Positions 50,044 through 58,998 of a stretch of 64,000 nt of DNA are shown here, piece after piece (positions within the stretch are counted from its first letter, which is position 1; the number at the start of each line of letters is the position of its first letter). The notes under the pieces are model-generated. The model searched no databases, was not told where the DNA came from, and saw nothing but the letters and a program-made list of their open reading frames with translations. The translations under genes and the position numbers were made by a program. The DNA comes from Agrobacterium fabrum str. C58 (GTDB lineage: Bacteria; Pseudomonadota; Alphaproteobacteria; Rhizobiales; Rhizobiaceae). The stretch spans positions 2,582,001-2,646,000 of the forward strand of contig NC_003062.2 of the NCBI RefSeq assembly GCF_000092025.1, read 5' to 3'.

Positions 50044-50688
50044 TCAGATAAAACGCCACACCGTGGTCTTCTTCACGTCGCTGTCTTCCAGCGCCCGCGT
50101 CACCGGCACCTGATAGGTCGCCTCGGCGCGAAGCCGCTCTTTGGGCAGATAGGCCCGTCCCGGATCGCCGACGAGCACGATCATACCCTTCTCCGTCAGC
50201 TCCACAAACCACGGCACGAGAAGATCGGCAAAAGCGCGGTCGTAGAACACGTCGCCAGCCAAGAGGACATCGGCATCGACCGGCTTGCCGACGAGGTCGA
50301 GCCCCGTAAAACCGATATCCACGCCATTGAGCGCCGCATTCAAGCGAATGGCCGTTTCCGTCCACGGATCGATGTCGGCAGCGAGAACCTTTGCTGCACC
50401 GGCCTTTGCCGCCGCGATGGCAACCAGACCGGAGCCACTGGCGAAATCCAGCACACGCTTGCCGCAAACGCTTTCAGGGTGATCGAGAATATAACGGGCA
50501 AGCCCCTGCCCGCCGGCCCAGGCGAAGGCCCAGAAGGGCGGCGGCAGGCCGATCTCCTCCAGTTCCTCCTCCGTCTTCAGCCAAAGCTCGTGCGCCTCGG
50601 TGGCGAGATGAAGACGCAATTCCGGCACATGCGGCGGATGCATGATGGCAGCATTGTCGAGAATGAAGCGCTCGGGATCGGTCCTCAC
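50044..50688 (-). CDS. Class I SAM-dependent methyltransferase (protein lysine methyltransferase type)
   Basis: A 214-residue Rossmann-fold methyltransferase. Motif I is VLDFASGSGLVAIAAAKAGA, with the acidic VLAADIDP next and the catalytic-loop-like LLAGDVFYDRAF. FWAFAWAGGQGLARY matches the bacterial/mitochondrial lysine methyltransferase group (ETFB-KMT-like). GTG at 50688 is the likely start, 7 nt after the EVE gene stop; ATG at 50643 is an alternative but loses part of the conserved N-terminus. It is the last gene of the tsaD-gpsA-yciI-EVE run. The substrate is unknown. Confidence 0.82.
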   Translation of the reverse strand: MRTDPERFILDNAAIMHPPHVPELRLHLATEAHELWLKTEEELEEIGLPPPFWAFAWAGGQGLARYILDHPESVCGKRVLDFASGSGLVAIAAAKAGAAKVLAADIDPWTETAIRLNAALNGVDIGFTGLDLVGKPVDADVLLAGDVFYDRAFADLLVPWFVELTEKGMIVLVGDPGRAYLPKERLRAEATYQVPVTRALEDSDVKKTTVWRFI

Positions 50689-50695
50689 CGAAGCA

Positions 50696-51139
50696 TCAGT
50701 CCGGCGATTTCGGCGGATTGGCGAGGCCGCCCATGCGGCAGACCTCAAGATATTCCTCTTCCGTCACCGGCTGCACGGAAAGCCGCATCGAGGTGACGAG
50801 CGACATCTTTTCGAGCTTTGGGTTCGCCTTCACATCCTTCAGGGAAACCGGCTGCGGCATATCGCAGACGGCGCGGATATCAACGCAATCCCACTTCAGA
50901 TCACCCTCCGCAGTCGAATCCGGATGCGACAAGGCACAGACTTCGACGATACCGACGACATCCAGCCCCTCATTGGAGTGATAGAAGAAACCCTTGTCGC
51001 CGATCTTCATGGCGCGCATGTTGTTGCGGGCCTGATAGTTGCGCACGCCGGTCCATTCTTCGCCGGTCTCGCCCTTGGCCTTCTGCATTTCCCAGGACCA
51101 CTTGAACGGCTCGGACTTGTACAGCCAATAATTCGCCAT
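50696..51139 (-). CDS. EVE domain protein
   Basis: A 147-residue single-domain EVE protein (PUA-like fold). Conserved features: MANYWLYKSEP at the start, WTGVRNYQARNNMRAMKIGDKGFFYHSN, and the C-terminal LVTSMRLSVQPVTEEEYLEV. EVE domains bind modified cytosines or RNA bases in some contexts, and thymocyte nuclear protein 1 is a eukaryotic relative. As a housekeeping neighbour of YciI and tsaD its role is unknown. It starts 6 nt after the YciI gene. Confidence 0.9.
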   Translation of the reverse strand: MANYWLYKSEPFKWSWEMQKAKGETGEEWTGVRNYQARNNMRAMKIGDKGFFYHSNEGLDVVGIVEVCALSHPDSTAEGDLKWDCVDIRAVCDMPQPVSLKDVKANPKLEKMSLVTSMRLSVQPVTEEEYLEVCRMGGLANPPKSPD

Positions 51140-51145
51140 CTCCGG

Positions 51146-51439
51146 TCACGCTCCCGGATTGTTGAAGACCCAGTTATAGGGCTTCACATCCACGCTCTCG
51201 AACAGGCCGGCCTTGGCATAGGGATCGGCATCGGCGAGAGCCTTCGCCGCATCGATATCGGACGCCTCCACGATCACAAGGCTGCCATTCGGCTTGCCTT
51301 CGGCATCCAGAAACGGGCCGGCGATCTTCAGCGTGCCCTCGGCGTTCAGCCTGTTCAGATGCTCCAGATGAGCGGGGCGCGTTTCCATGCGCACGTTCAG
51401 ATGGCCGGGCTTGTCCTTGCAGATAAAGGCAAACAGCAT
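51146..51439 (-). CDS. YciI family protein
   Basis: A 97-residue ferredoxin-like-fold protein of the YCII family. MLFAFICKDKPG at the start, RPAHLEHLNRL with its conserved His, GPFLDAEGKPNGSLVIVE, and DPYAKAGLFESVDVKPYNW are the usual motifs. The His-Asp pair suggests an enzyme, but the reaction is unassigned. It has AAGGAG 7 nt upstream, and a palindromic repeat lies directly before that ribosome site. Confidence 0.9.
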   Translation of the reverse strand: MLFAFICKDKPGHLNVRMETRPAHLEHLNRLNAEGTLKIAGPFLDAEGKPNGSLVIVEASDIDAAKALADADPYAKAGLFESVDVKPYNWVFNNPGA

Positions 51440-51452
51440 TGTCGTCTCCTTG

Positions 51453-51506
51453 CTAGAGCATGTCTCCCAAATGGGTCAGCGGTTTGGGACCAGGACATGC
51501 GTAAAA
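51453..51506. repeat. Rhizobiaceae-type palindromic intergenic repeat (copy 1)
   Basis: An imperfect hairpin between gpsA and the YciI gene: GCATGTC (51458-51464) pairs with GACATGC (51494-51500) and CCCAAA (51466-51471) with TTTGGG (51483-51488). It starts CTAGAGCATG and has the AGCGG core followed by a CATGCGTAAAA end, a pattern I know from numerous short repeats in Rhizobiaceae genomes. A related partial copy lies at 61042-61085. Confidence 0.7.
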
Positions 51507-51526
51507 TATTATTCGACCGCCTCACC

Positions 51527-52510
51527 TCATTCGGTGGTGATCGGCCGTGTCATCAATTGTTGCATGGCGCTCGCCACATCCAGATTGCCATCAATAATGG
51601 CGGCCACCGCCTCGGTCACCGGCATGTCGATTGCGTGGTGTTCGCCGAGCCGAGCGGCAACGGCTGCCGCAAAGGCACCCTCCACCAGCCCGCCGGACAT
51701 GTCCTTGCCCTCACCCCGGCCAAGCGCGATGCCGAAACGCAGGTTGCGCGACTGGTGGCTGGTGGCGGTCAGCACCAGATCGCCGAGGCCGGAAAGACCG
51801 CGCACCGTATCGGCCTTGCCGCCCATGGCGACGATGAGACGAGACATTTCGGCAAGCCCACGCGAAATCAGCGCCGCCCGGGCGGAATCGCCGAGCCCCG
51901 CTCCTTCGACAATGCCGGCGGCAATGGCGAGAACATTCTTCAGCGCACCGCCAAGCTGCACGCCGATGCGGTCCGTCGAGGCATAAAGCCGGAAGGTCTT
52001 GCCCGAAATCGTGGTCGCCAGCCGTTCGGCAACCGTGGCGTCCTCCGCCGCAATCGCCATGGCGGTCGGCAAGCCGCGCGCGATATCGGCAGCAAAGCCC
52101 GGCCCGGACAGAACAGCAATGGGATGATGCGGCAGTTCCGTCTCCAGAAGTTCCGTCAGCAGACGACCGGAGTTGCGGTCGATACCTTTCGCGCAGGTGA
52201 CGATGATAGAGTCACTGGCCAGATAAGGGCCATAGTGTTGGGCCGCGTCGGCATGGGCCTGCGAAGGCATGGCGAACAACACGATACTGGCGCCAGCCAG
52301 CACGTCAGGCTCGGCCGAGAATCCAAGTGCATCCGGCAACTCCACACCCGGTAGGGCGGCCTCGTGTACGCGTTCGTTCCTTAGATCGGCCATCAGCGAC
52401 GGATCGCGGCCGAGCAGGGTCACATCATGCCGGTTTTCCAGCGCGATGACGACGGCAAGCGCGGTTCCGAAGGCACCGGCGCCGATGACGACGATTTTTT
52501 CCCGCTGCAT
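51527..52510 (-). CDS. gpsA: NAD(P)-dependent glycerol-3-phosphate dehydrogenase
   Basis: A 327-residue cytoplasmic enzyme making sn-glycerol-3-phosphate from dihydroxyacetone phosphate for phospholipid synthesis. NAD-binding [10 protein letters not shown] is at 10-19; [12 protein letters not shown], the catalytic-lysine regions CAKGID and [16 protein letters not shown], and [11 protein letters not shown] are present. Its start overlaps the tsaD stop by one base (TGATG), so the two are probably coupled. Confidence 0.96.
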   Translation of the reverse strand: MQREKIVVIGAGAFGTALAVVIALENRHDVTLLGRDPSLMADLRNERVHEAALPGVELPDALGFSAEPDVLAGASIVLFAMPSQAHADAAQHYGPYLASDSIIVTCAKGIDRNSGRLLTELLETELPHHPIAVLSGPGFAADIARGLPTAMAIAAEDATVAERLATTISGKTFRLYASTDRIGVQLGGALKNVLAIAAGIVEGAGLGDSARAALISRGLAEMSRLIVAMGGKADTVRGLSGLGDLVLTATSHQSRNLRFGIALGRGEGKDMSGGLVEGAFAAAVAARLGEHHAIDMPVTEAVAAIIDGNLDVASAMQQLMTRPITTE

Positions 52511-53607
52511 CAGGCCTTGGCTCCCCTTTTACCGAAACCAATCAATGTCTCCGCGCTACCGTCAAGCGGCCAGCGAGAGCGCGGCGCGACCTCAAGCGCA
52601 TCGGCTTGCCTGCCTTCCGCCATGCGCTCCAGACCCGCCCAGGCGATCATCGCAGCATTATCGGTGCAAAGCCGGTGCGGCGGCGCGACGAAGCGGAAGC
52701 CGTGTGTATCGCAAAGTGCCTGCAGGGTCTGGCGGATTTCCTGGTTGGCGGCTACGCCGCCGGCCACCACAAGAGCCGGTTCTCCATTGATATGCGGAAA
52801 TTCTACTTTGAAACGCGCAAGGCCACGGCCGATACGGTCTTTCAGGGTGCGCGACACCGCCTTCTGGAAGGAGGCGCAGATATCGGCAATATCCTGCTCC
52901 GAAAGCGGCGCGATGGCGGTCGCAGCCTGCCGCACCGCTGTCTTCAAGCCCGAGAAGGAAAAATCGAGCCGTGCTTCCCCAACCATCGGGCGCGGGAGCG
53001 GAAAACGGTCCGGGTCACCCTTCGCCGCCGCGTTCTCGACGGCAGGCCCACCGGGATAGGGCAGCCCGAGAAGTTTGGCGGTCTTGTCGAAGGCCTCGCC
53101 GAGCGCGTCGTCGATGGTGGTGCCCCAGCGCTCGTATTCCCCCACCCCGCGCACCAGCACCAGTTGGGTGTGACCGCCGGAGACGAGCAACATCAGATAG
53201 GGAAAAGACAGACCATCGGTCAGTCGCGCCGTCAGCGCGTGGCCTTCCAGATGATTGATGGCGTAGAGCGGTTTGCCGGCCGCCTTGGCGATGGCCTTGC
53301 CGGTCATCAGCCCCACCAGTAGCCCACCGATGAGCCCAGGGCCGGAGGTGGCTGCAATGGCGTCGACATCGGCAAGCTTGACGCCCGCCTGATCCAGCGC
53401 TTCTTCCACCAGCGTGTCCAGCGCCTCGACATGGGCGCGCGCAGCAATTTCCGGCACCACACCGCCATAGGCACTGTGTTCCTCAAGCTGCGACAAAACG
53501 ACATCGGAGACGATCTCGCCACGCCCGTCCGCATGCCGAACCACAATGGATGCAGCGGTTTCGTCACAGCTTGTCTCTATGCCGAGAATACGAAGAAAGG
53601 GGGGCAT
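52510..53607 (-). CDS. tsaD: tRNA N6-adenosine threonylcarbamoyltransferase
   Basis: A 365-residue Kae1/Gcp protein that, with TsaB and TsaE, puts the threonylcarbamoyl group on A37 of ANN-decoding tRNAs. [12 protein letters not shown] is at 9-20, metal-binding H119 and H123 lie in NHLEGH, and VSGGHTQL and [14 protein letters not shown] are present. The ATG at 53607 is preferred over the adjacent TTG. It is divergent from hemC across 73 bp that contain a palindrome, and it overlaps gpsA by one base. Confidence 0.96.
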   Translation of the reverse strand: MPPFLRILGIETSCDETAASIVVRHADGRGEIVSDVVLSQLEEHSAYGGVVPEIAARAHVEALDTLVEEALDQAGVKLADVDAIAATSGPGLIGGLLVGLMTGKAIAKAAGKPLYAINHLEGHALTARLTDGLSFPYLMLLVSGGHTQLVLVRGVGEYERWGTTIDDALGEAFDKTAKLLGLPYPGGPAVENAAAKGDPDRFPLPRPMVGEARLDFSFSGLKTAVRQAATAIAPLSEQDIADICASFQKAVSRTLKDRIGRGLARFKVEFPHINGEPALVVAGGVAANQEIRQTLQALCDTHGFRFVAPPHRLCTDNAAMIAWAGLERMAEGRQADALEVAPRSRWPLDGSAETLIGFGKRGAKA

Positions 53608-53638
53608 CAAATCTGTTCGTTCATTGCGATCATGCGCT

Positions 53639-53658
53639 GAGTTGGTCTAAGACAACTC
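53639..53658. promoter_or_regulatory. Palindrome between tsaD and hemC
   Basis: GAGTTG-N8-CAACTC with centre GTCTAAGA, located 32 bp from the tsaD start and 23 bp from the hemC start. It is in a good place to affect either promoter or both. It does not match an FNR box, iron box or CtrA site that I know. Confidence 0.35.
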
Positions 53659-53680
53659 CGGTAACAATGGATAGACGCGG

Positions 53681-54610
53681 ATGCAAACAAAACCTTTCCG
53701 AATCGGCACACGCGGCAGCCCGCTGGCGCTCGCGCAGGCTTATGAGACCCGCAGCCGGCTGATGGCGGCACACGGTCTTCCGGAAGAGATGTTCGAAATC
53801 GTCGTGCTCTCCACCAAGGGCGACCGGATCACCGACCGCGCCTTGTCGGAAATCGGCGGCAAGGGCCTGTTCACGGAGGAACTGGAAAACCAGCTCCTGT
53901 CCGGCGAACTCGATATTGCCGTGCATTCCTCCAAGGACATGCCGACGGTTTTGCCTGAGGGCTTGCATCTTTCAGCTTTCCTGCCGCGTGAAGACATGCG
54001 CGACGCCTTCATTGGTCGCACGGCACCGAAGCTTCTGGAGCTGCCGCAGGGCGCCGTTGTCGGCTCCGCCTCTCTGCGCCGCCAGGCACTGATCCGCCGC
54101 CTGCGCCCGGATCTCAACGTCATCGTTTTCCGCGGTCTGGTCGACACGCGTCTGCGCAAGCTCGAAGAAGGCCAGGCGGATGCGACGCTTCTTGCCTTTG
54201 CCGGCCTGAAGCGGCTCGGCAAGGACAACGTGCCGACGGAAATTCTCGATCCAAAAGAATTCCCGCCCGCTCCGGCCCAAGGCGCGATCGGGGTCGAGAG
54301 CCGCATCGGTGACGCCCGCATGGATAAATTGCTGGCTCCCATAAACGACAGGCCCACTTATGACGCCGTGACCTGTGAGCGTGCCTTTCTGGCAGCGCTT
54401 GACGGTTCCTGTCGTACCCCCATTGCCGGTTACGCCACCTGCGAAGGTGATAACCTGCATTTTTCCGGCCTGATCCTTACCCCCGATGGCCAGACAAGCC
54501 ACGGCGTCGAAATCTCCGGCAACCGCAGGGACGCCTTGATACTGGGGAAAAAGGCCGGCGAAGAGGTGCGCGCCAAAGCGGGCAGCAATTTCTTCGAAGG
54601 CTGGAGCTGA
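53681..54610 (+). CDS. hemC: Porphobilinogen deaminase (hydroxymethylbilane synthase)
   Basis: A 309-residue cytoplasmic enzyme joining four porphobilinogens into hydroxymethylbilane. The dipyrromethane cofactor attaches to C244 in [26 protein letters not shown] at the start and [14 protein letters not shown] are conserved. It heads the rightward hem run; hemD starts 4 nt after its stop. Confidence 0.97.
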   Translation: MQTKPFRIGTRGSPLALAQAYETRSRLMAAHGLPEEMFEIVVLSTKGDRITDRALSEIGGKGLFTEELENQLLSGELDIAVHSSKDMPTVLPEGLHLSAFLPREDMRDAFIGRTAPKLLELPQGAVVGSASLRRQALIRRLRPDLNVIVFRGLVDTRLRKLEEGQADATLLAFAGLKRLGKDNVPTEILDPKEFPPAPAQGAIGVESRIGDARMDKLLAPINDRPTYDAVTCERAFLAALDGSCRTPIAGYATCEGDNLHFSGLILTPDGQTSHGVEISGNRRDALILGKKAGEEVRAKAGSNFFEGWS

Positions 54611-54614
54611 GCCG

Positions 54615-55355
54615 GTGCGGATCGTCGTCACCCGGCCGCAGCGTTCGGGCGAAAGGACGGCTGCAAAGCTTGAAGCGCTTGGCCATGCGCCGGTGCTTCT
54701 GCCGCTGTTTCATCCCATCCATCATGGCGAACGCGCCACCTCGGCGCTGTCCGATCCGGCGGGCGCTATCGCGGTGACCAGCGCTGAAGCCTTGCGGGCG
54801 CTGGCAACGTGCGAAGAACAGCTTGCCCCCTATCTGTCGAAACCGCTTTTCGCCGTCGGCGGGGCAACGGCGGAAGCAGCGCAAGAAACCGGCTTCGAGC
54901 AGATATTCACCGCCTCCGGAGATGCTCTGGGTCTGACCGTGCTGGTGAAACAGCACCGCGCTTTTTTGACTGAAGAAGAACCCTTGCTCTATCTCGCCGG
55001 CAGGCCACGTGGCTCCGTCTTCGAAGAGGGCCTTGCCGCCGCGGGCATTCCCTTCAGAACGGTCGACTGTTACGAGATGCTGCCCTCGGATATCTCCGAA
55101 AACACGCTCGAAACGACGCTTCTCGACACGACCGCCGATATGGTCCTGCTCTATTCCTCTGAAGCGGCGCGGGCCTTTTTCCATCATGTATCGGCGGATA
55201 AATACGTGACGGCGCTGGCGGCGACAAAATTCATCTGCATCAGCCGCAACGTGCTGTTTCTGGTTCCGGAAATCTTCCGCGCAAATGCCAAGGCCGCCGA
55301 AGAGCCGAGCGAAGCCGCGATGTTCGAACTTCTGCACCATAACTCTGGAACCTAA
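54615..55355 (+). CDS. hemD: Uroporphyrinogen-III synthase
   Basis: A 246-residue enzyme that closes hydroxymethylbilane with ring-D inversion. The family is poorly conserved. Support comes from MRIVVTRPQRSGERTAAKL at the start, the AITSAEALRAL-like AVTSAEALRAL, YLAGRPRGSVFEEGL, and ICISRNV near the C-terminus, plus position directly after hemC. The start is GTG at 54615 with GGAG inside the end of hemC, indicating coupling. Confidence 0.92.
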   Translation: MRIVVTRPQRSGERTAAKLEALGHAPVLLPLFHPIHHGERATSALSDPAGAIAVTSAEALRALATCEEQLAPYLSKPLFAVGGATAEAAQETGFEQIFTASGDALGLTVLVKQHRAFLTEEEPLLYLAGRPRGSVFEEGLAAAGIPFRTVDCYEMLPSDISENTLETTLLDTTADMVLLYSSEAARAFFHHVSADKYVTALAATKFICISRNVLFLVPEIFRANAKAAEEPSEAAMFELLHHNSGT

Positions 55356-55428
55356 TTCGACCTCACCTCTTTCCTTTGCCGCCGTCACTGACTAGGTTTA
55401 GAGTATTGCAGGCAGAAATGAGGTTGTC

Positions 55429-56874
55429 ATGGTATCGGGAAAGCCGCCACGCCACTCCAAGTCCAAAGCCGAACCGGTCACAATCGACCTGGACGCGAAA
55501 GACGTGAAAGCAATTTCTGCCGAAGGAGACGCTGCCAGAACGGACGACAAGGCCGGTGACCAAACGCCGGTCGCTAAGGCAGAGCCGAGCGTTGAAGAAA
55601 CAAAGCCCGCAGCAGCCGATCCCGCGCCCGTTTGGGACCAGCCGAAAAAATCCCCCCTCGAGCCAGAACCGAATGTCGGCAAGACGGACTCATCGCTTGG
55701 CGCACCGAAGGCGGAAAGCCCTGCGGACAAGCCAAAAGAGCCCGTTTCACCAGCTGCCGTACCGCCAAAAGCCGATGCCAAACCGGCAACTACCGCATAC
55801 GGCGCGAGCGCCTCTTCGGCTGCCGCAGCCGCTTCGAAACCGGCCTTTGGCTCCACAGCCTCCACCAGCGCATCCGGCAGCGCCGCCGCAGCTGCAAAAC
55901 CCTCACCGGCCACCGCCTCATCTGGACCGGCCAAACCCTCCACGCCACAACAGGTTGAACGTAAACAGGCCGCAACCTCGGGCTTGATCGCCGCCGGCAT
56001 CGTTGGCGGTCTCGTAGCGCTGGCCGCCGCTGGCAGCATGCAATATGCAGGCATCCTGCCTTCCTTTACCGCGGGCGAGGCCGGAAGCGATGAAATCGCA
56101 GCCCTGAAATCCGATATCGGCGGCCTGCGGCAGCAGCTCGCCAATGCTCCGGCGGCAGACACATCGACGCTGGAACAGCGCATCGCAACGCTGGAAGCCG
56201 CGAAGAGTGAAGCGCCGCAGGTAGATGGGCTTTCGGAAAAAATCACTGCTCTGGAAGCTGCCCTGCAATCGGAGCGATCCGCGCAGGCCTCCGCCACATC
56301 AGAACTGACGCGCCGCCTTGCGGATGTGGAAACCAAGCTCAACGAGCCACGCGACGATATCGAAGTCGCCCGTGCGATTGCATCGGCCGCACTGAAGGCA
56401 GCGATCGATCGCGGTGGACCGTTCCTCACAGAACTCGACACGCTCTCCAAGGTGACGCCTGACGATCCGGCCATCGCATCGCTGCAATCCTTCGCCGCCA
56501 CGGGCGTGCCGTCGCGTTCGGAGCTGATGCAGAAATTCCCTGATGTCGCCAATGCGATGCTGTCGGCCATCAACCAGCCCGATCCCAATCAGGGCATCAT
56601 GGAGCGCCTGACCGAAAGCGCCTTTTCGCTGGTGAAAGTTCGTCCGGTTGGAAATATAGAGGGTGAGACAGCCGACGCGATGATCGCGCGCATGGAGAAC
56701 AAGCTGCGCAACGGCGATCTGCAGGGTGCCGCTCTTGAATGGAACGGGCTTCCCGAGGCGGCCAAGGCGGCATCCGCCGATTACAAGAAATCTCTGGATG
56801 CGCGTATCGAGGTCGAAAATCTGGTGGGCGGCACGTTGAACCGTGCCATCACCAGCACCGGCAGGCAGGGGTAA
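55429..56874 (+). CDS. Alphaproteobacterial Mic60/mitofilin-like inner-membrane protein
   Basis: A 481-residue protein. The N-terminal 180 residues are low-complexity, rich in Ala, Pro, Lys and Ser, and probably disordered. One transmembrane segment lies at about 184-206 (GLIAAGIVGGLVALAAAGSM), then a coiled coil at about 215-305, then a globular C-terminal mitofilin-type domain (about 310-481). Alphaproteobacterial Mic60 genes are known to sit beside hem genes and to shape intracytoplasmic membranes, homologous to the MICOS crista-junction protein. It has GAGG 5 nt upstream and ends 4 nt before hemY. Heme function is not implied directly. Confidence 0.85.
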   Translation: MVSGKPPRHSKSKAEPVTIDLDAKDVKAISAEGDAARTDDKAGDQTPVAKAEPSVEETKPAAADPAPVWDQPKKSPLEPEPNVGKTDSSLGAPKAESPADKPKEPVSPAAVPPKADAKPATTAYGASASSAAAAASKPAFGSTASTSASGSAAAAAKPSPATASSGPAKPSTPQQVERKQAATSGLIAAGIVGGLVALAAAGSMQYAGILPSFTAGEAGSDEIAALKSDIGGLRQQLANAPAADTSTLEQRIATLEAAKSEAPQVDGLSEKITALEAALQSERSAQASATSELTRRLADVETKLNEPRDDIEVARAIASAALKAAIDRGGPFLTELDTLSKVTPDDPAIASLQSFAATGVPSRSELMQKFPDVANAMLSAINQPDPNQGIMERLTESAFSLVKVRPVGNIEGETADAMIARMENKLRNGDLQGAALEWNGLPEAAKAASADYKKSLDARIEVENLVGGTLNRAITSTGRQG

Positions 56875-56878
56875 GCGC

Positions 56879-58495
56879 ATGATCAGAATTCTGACTTTCG
56901 CCGTTATCGTTCTGGCGCTTGGTTTCGGTTTCTCCTGGCTGGCGGACAGGCCAGGCGCGCTTTCCATCGTCTGGCAGGGCCAGCTGATCGAAATGAGCCT
57001 GATGGTCGCCGCCTCGATCATCGCGGCGCTGGTTGCCGCCGTCATGCTCATCTGGTGGGTAGTCAACGCCGTCTGGACCTCGCCCAATGCCGCTCGCCGC
57101 TATTTTCGCGCCCGCAAGCGTGACCGCGGTTATCAGGCCCTGTCCACCGGCCTCATCGCCGCCGGGGCCGGCAATGCCATTCTCGCCCGCAAGATGACAG
57201 CCCGCACGCAGGGGTTGCTCAGCGCCGATCAGGAGCCGCTGATCCACCTGCTCGATGCGCAGGCCGATCTCATCGAAGGCAAATATGACGAGGCGCGCCG
57301 CAAGTTCGAGGCCATGGCCCGCGACCCGGAAACCCGAGAACTTGGCCTTCGCGGCCTTTATATCGAGGCGCGCCGGCAGGGCGCTTATGAAGCCGCCCAG
57401 CAATATGCCGAGGACGCAGCGGAAAAGGCCCCCTATCTGCCGTGGGCTGCGCAGGCGACGCTGGAAAACCGTTGTCGCAACGGACAATGGGACGATGCCA
57501 TCCGCCTGCTCGACCAGCAGAAGGCGGCAAGCGTGATCGAGCGTGGTGAAGCGGAACGGCTGAAAGCCGTGCTTCTCACCGCCAAGGCCGGCGAAAAGCT
57601 GGAAAGCGATCCGGTGAGCGCGCGAGAGGATGCCAAACATGCCCTCAAGCTCGCAAAAGGCCTCGTTCCGGCGGCACTGATCGCGGCAAAATCCTATCTG
57701 CGTGAAGACAATCTGCGCAAGGCGGCCACGGTTCTGGAACCCGTGTGGAAGAACGAACCGCATCCGCAGATCGCCCAGCTTTATGTTCGCGCCCGCAGCG
57801 GCGATACCGCCATAGACCGGCTGAAACGTGCCGAACGGCTGGAAAGCCTGAAACCCAACAATATCGAATCGCTGTTCGCCGTGGCGCAGGCGGCGCTCGA
57901 CGCCAAGGAATTCGCCAAGGCGCGGGCCAAGGCCGAGGCCGCCGCGCGGATCGAGCCACGCGAAAGCATCTTCCTGCTGATGGCCGACATCGAGGAGGCC
58001 GAAACCGGTGATCAGGGCCGGGTGCGCTACTGGATGGCACAGGCGCTGCGCGCGCCGCGTGATCCAGCCTGGGTGGCCGATGGCATCGTTTCGGAAAAAT
58101 GGTTGCCGGTGTCGCCCGTCACTGGCCGTCTGGATGCCTTCGAATGGAAAGCGCCTTTTGGCCAGCTCGAAGGCCCCGTCGAAGACCTGACAATCGAAAA
58201 CGCGATTGCCGCAGCGCCCGCAAGGGCCGAACCGGCTGTAAAGACAATCATTGTCGAAGCCGCCCCGGAGACGCGTGCGGAGCCGAAACCCGCCCCGGCC
58301 ACGCCGATCGAGGTGAAGCCGATCGTATCTACCGCGAAGGAGAATAAGCCCGTCCCGATCGAAGCGCCGGTGGGAACCGATGCGTCGGATAAAAAAGCGG
58401 ACGCCGTGCCGTTTTTCGGTGGCGCGCCGGATGATCCGGGTGTCAAGAAATCCGGCGCGGAAGCCGAACCCAAGACCCGGCTCAAACTCTTCTGA
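56879..58495 (+). CDS. hemY: HemY-like TPR membrane protein
   Basis: A 538-residue inner-membrane protein of the proteobacterial HemY family (not protoporphyrinogen oxidase). Two N-terminal transmembrane helices (about 2-20 and 35-60) are followed by the HemY_N region and a TPR-like helical array (about 90-420) with typical repeated Ala/Leu helices. The tail is Pro/Glu/Lys-rich (about 430-538). In E. coli it lies in the hemCDXY operon and may help organise heme-pathway enzymes. It starts 4 nt after mic60, 14 nt before terB. Confidence 0.9.
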   Translation: MIRILTFAVIVLALGFGFSWLADRPGALSIVWQGQLIEMSLMVAASIIAALVAAVMLIWWVVNAVWTSPNAARRYFRARKRDRGYQALSTGLIAAGAGNAILARKMTARTQGLLSADQEPLIHLLDAQADLIEGKYDEARRKFEAMARDPETRELGLRGLYIEARRQGAYEAAQQYAEDAAEKAPYLPWAAQATLENRCRNGQWDDAIRLLDQQKAASVIERGEAERLKAVLLTAKAGEKLESDPVSAREDAKHALKLAKGLVPAALIAAKSYLREDNLRKAATVLEPVWKNEPHPQIAQLYVRARSGDTAIDRLKRAERLESLKPNNIESLFAVAQAALDAKEFAKARAKAEAAARIEPRESIFLLMADIEEAETGDQGRVRYWMAQALRAPRDPAWVADGIVSEKWLPVSPVTGRLDAFEWKAPFGQLEGPVEDLTIENAIAAAPARAEPAVKTIIVEAAPETRAEPKPAPATPIEVKPIVSTAKENKPVPIEAPVGTDASDKKADAVPFFGGAPDDPGVKKSGAEAEPKTRLKLF

Positions 58496-58509
58496 CCAAC
58501 AGGCTATCG

Positions 58510-58998
58510 ATGTTCCAGCAAATACAGTCGTTCCTTCAGAACCTCGTCGGCCCGAATGCGGGTGATTTCAGCCCTGATGATCTGAGGGTAGCGGTTGCCG
58601 CCCTCTGTTTCCAGGTAATGGAAGCGGATGGCACGGTCTCGAAAAGCGAGCGTCACCGCCTGCGTGAAATCCTGCATGAATATTACCATCTCGATGGCGG
58701 CAAGCTCGATGCCCTTCTCACCGCCGGTCAGGAGGCCGGCAAGGAGGCCGTCGATTATTACCGCTTCACCGCCGATATCCGCCGCCATCTCGATGAAGAT
58801 CAGCGCGTGGAGCTTATTGGAATATTATGGGATATTGTTTACGCTGACGGCGAACGAAGCGAAATGGAAGATCATGTGATCTGGCGGGTAGCCGATCTGC
58901 TTGGTGTTTCCGTGCGCGACAGGGTTCTGCAACGTCAGCAGGCCGCCACGAGGTCCGGGCCCGCTGAAGAAAGCGAAAACGAAGACGATGCTGTTTGA
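58510..58998 (+). CDS. TerB-family protein
   Basis: A 162-residue all-helical TerB-domain protein. Two similar helical pairs carry acidic loops, VMEADGTVSKSE near residue 37 and VYADGERSEME near 113, which in TerB form a possible metal-binding site. Despite the tellurite name, most single-domain members have unknown roles. It is cotranscribed with the hem-mic60-hemY genes, 14 nt after hemY, and overlaps the following amidotransferase by 11 bp. The overlap suggests coupled synthesis. Confidence 0.87.
   Translation: MFQQIQSFLQNLVGPNAGDFSPDDLRVAVAALCFQVMEADGTVSKSERHRLREILHEYYHLDGGKLDALLTAGQEAGKEAVDYYRFTADIRRHLDEDQRVELIGILWDIVYADGERSEMEDHVIWRVADLLGVSVRDRVLQRQQAATRSGPAEESENEDDAV

Noticed and set aside
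50642..52354. 570-codon plus-strand open frame across the methyltransferase, EVE, YciI and gpsA genes
   Set aside because: Antisense to four recognisable genes, with Arg/His-rich low-quality translation and no motifs.
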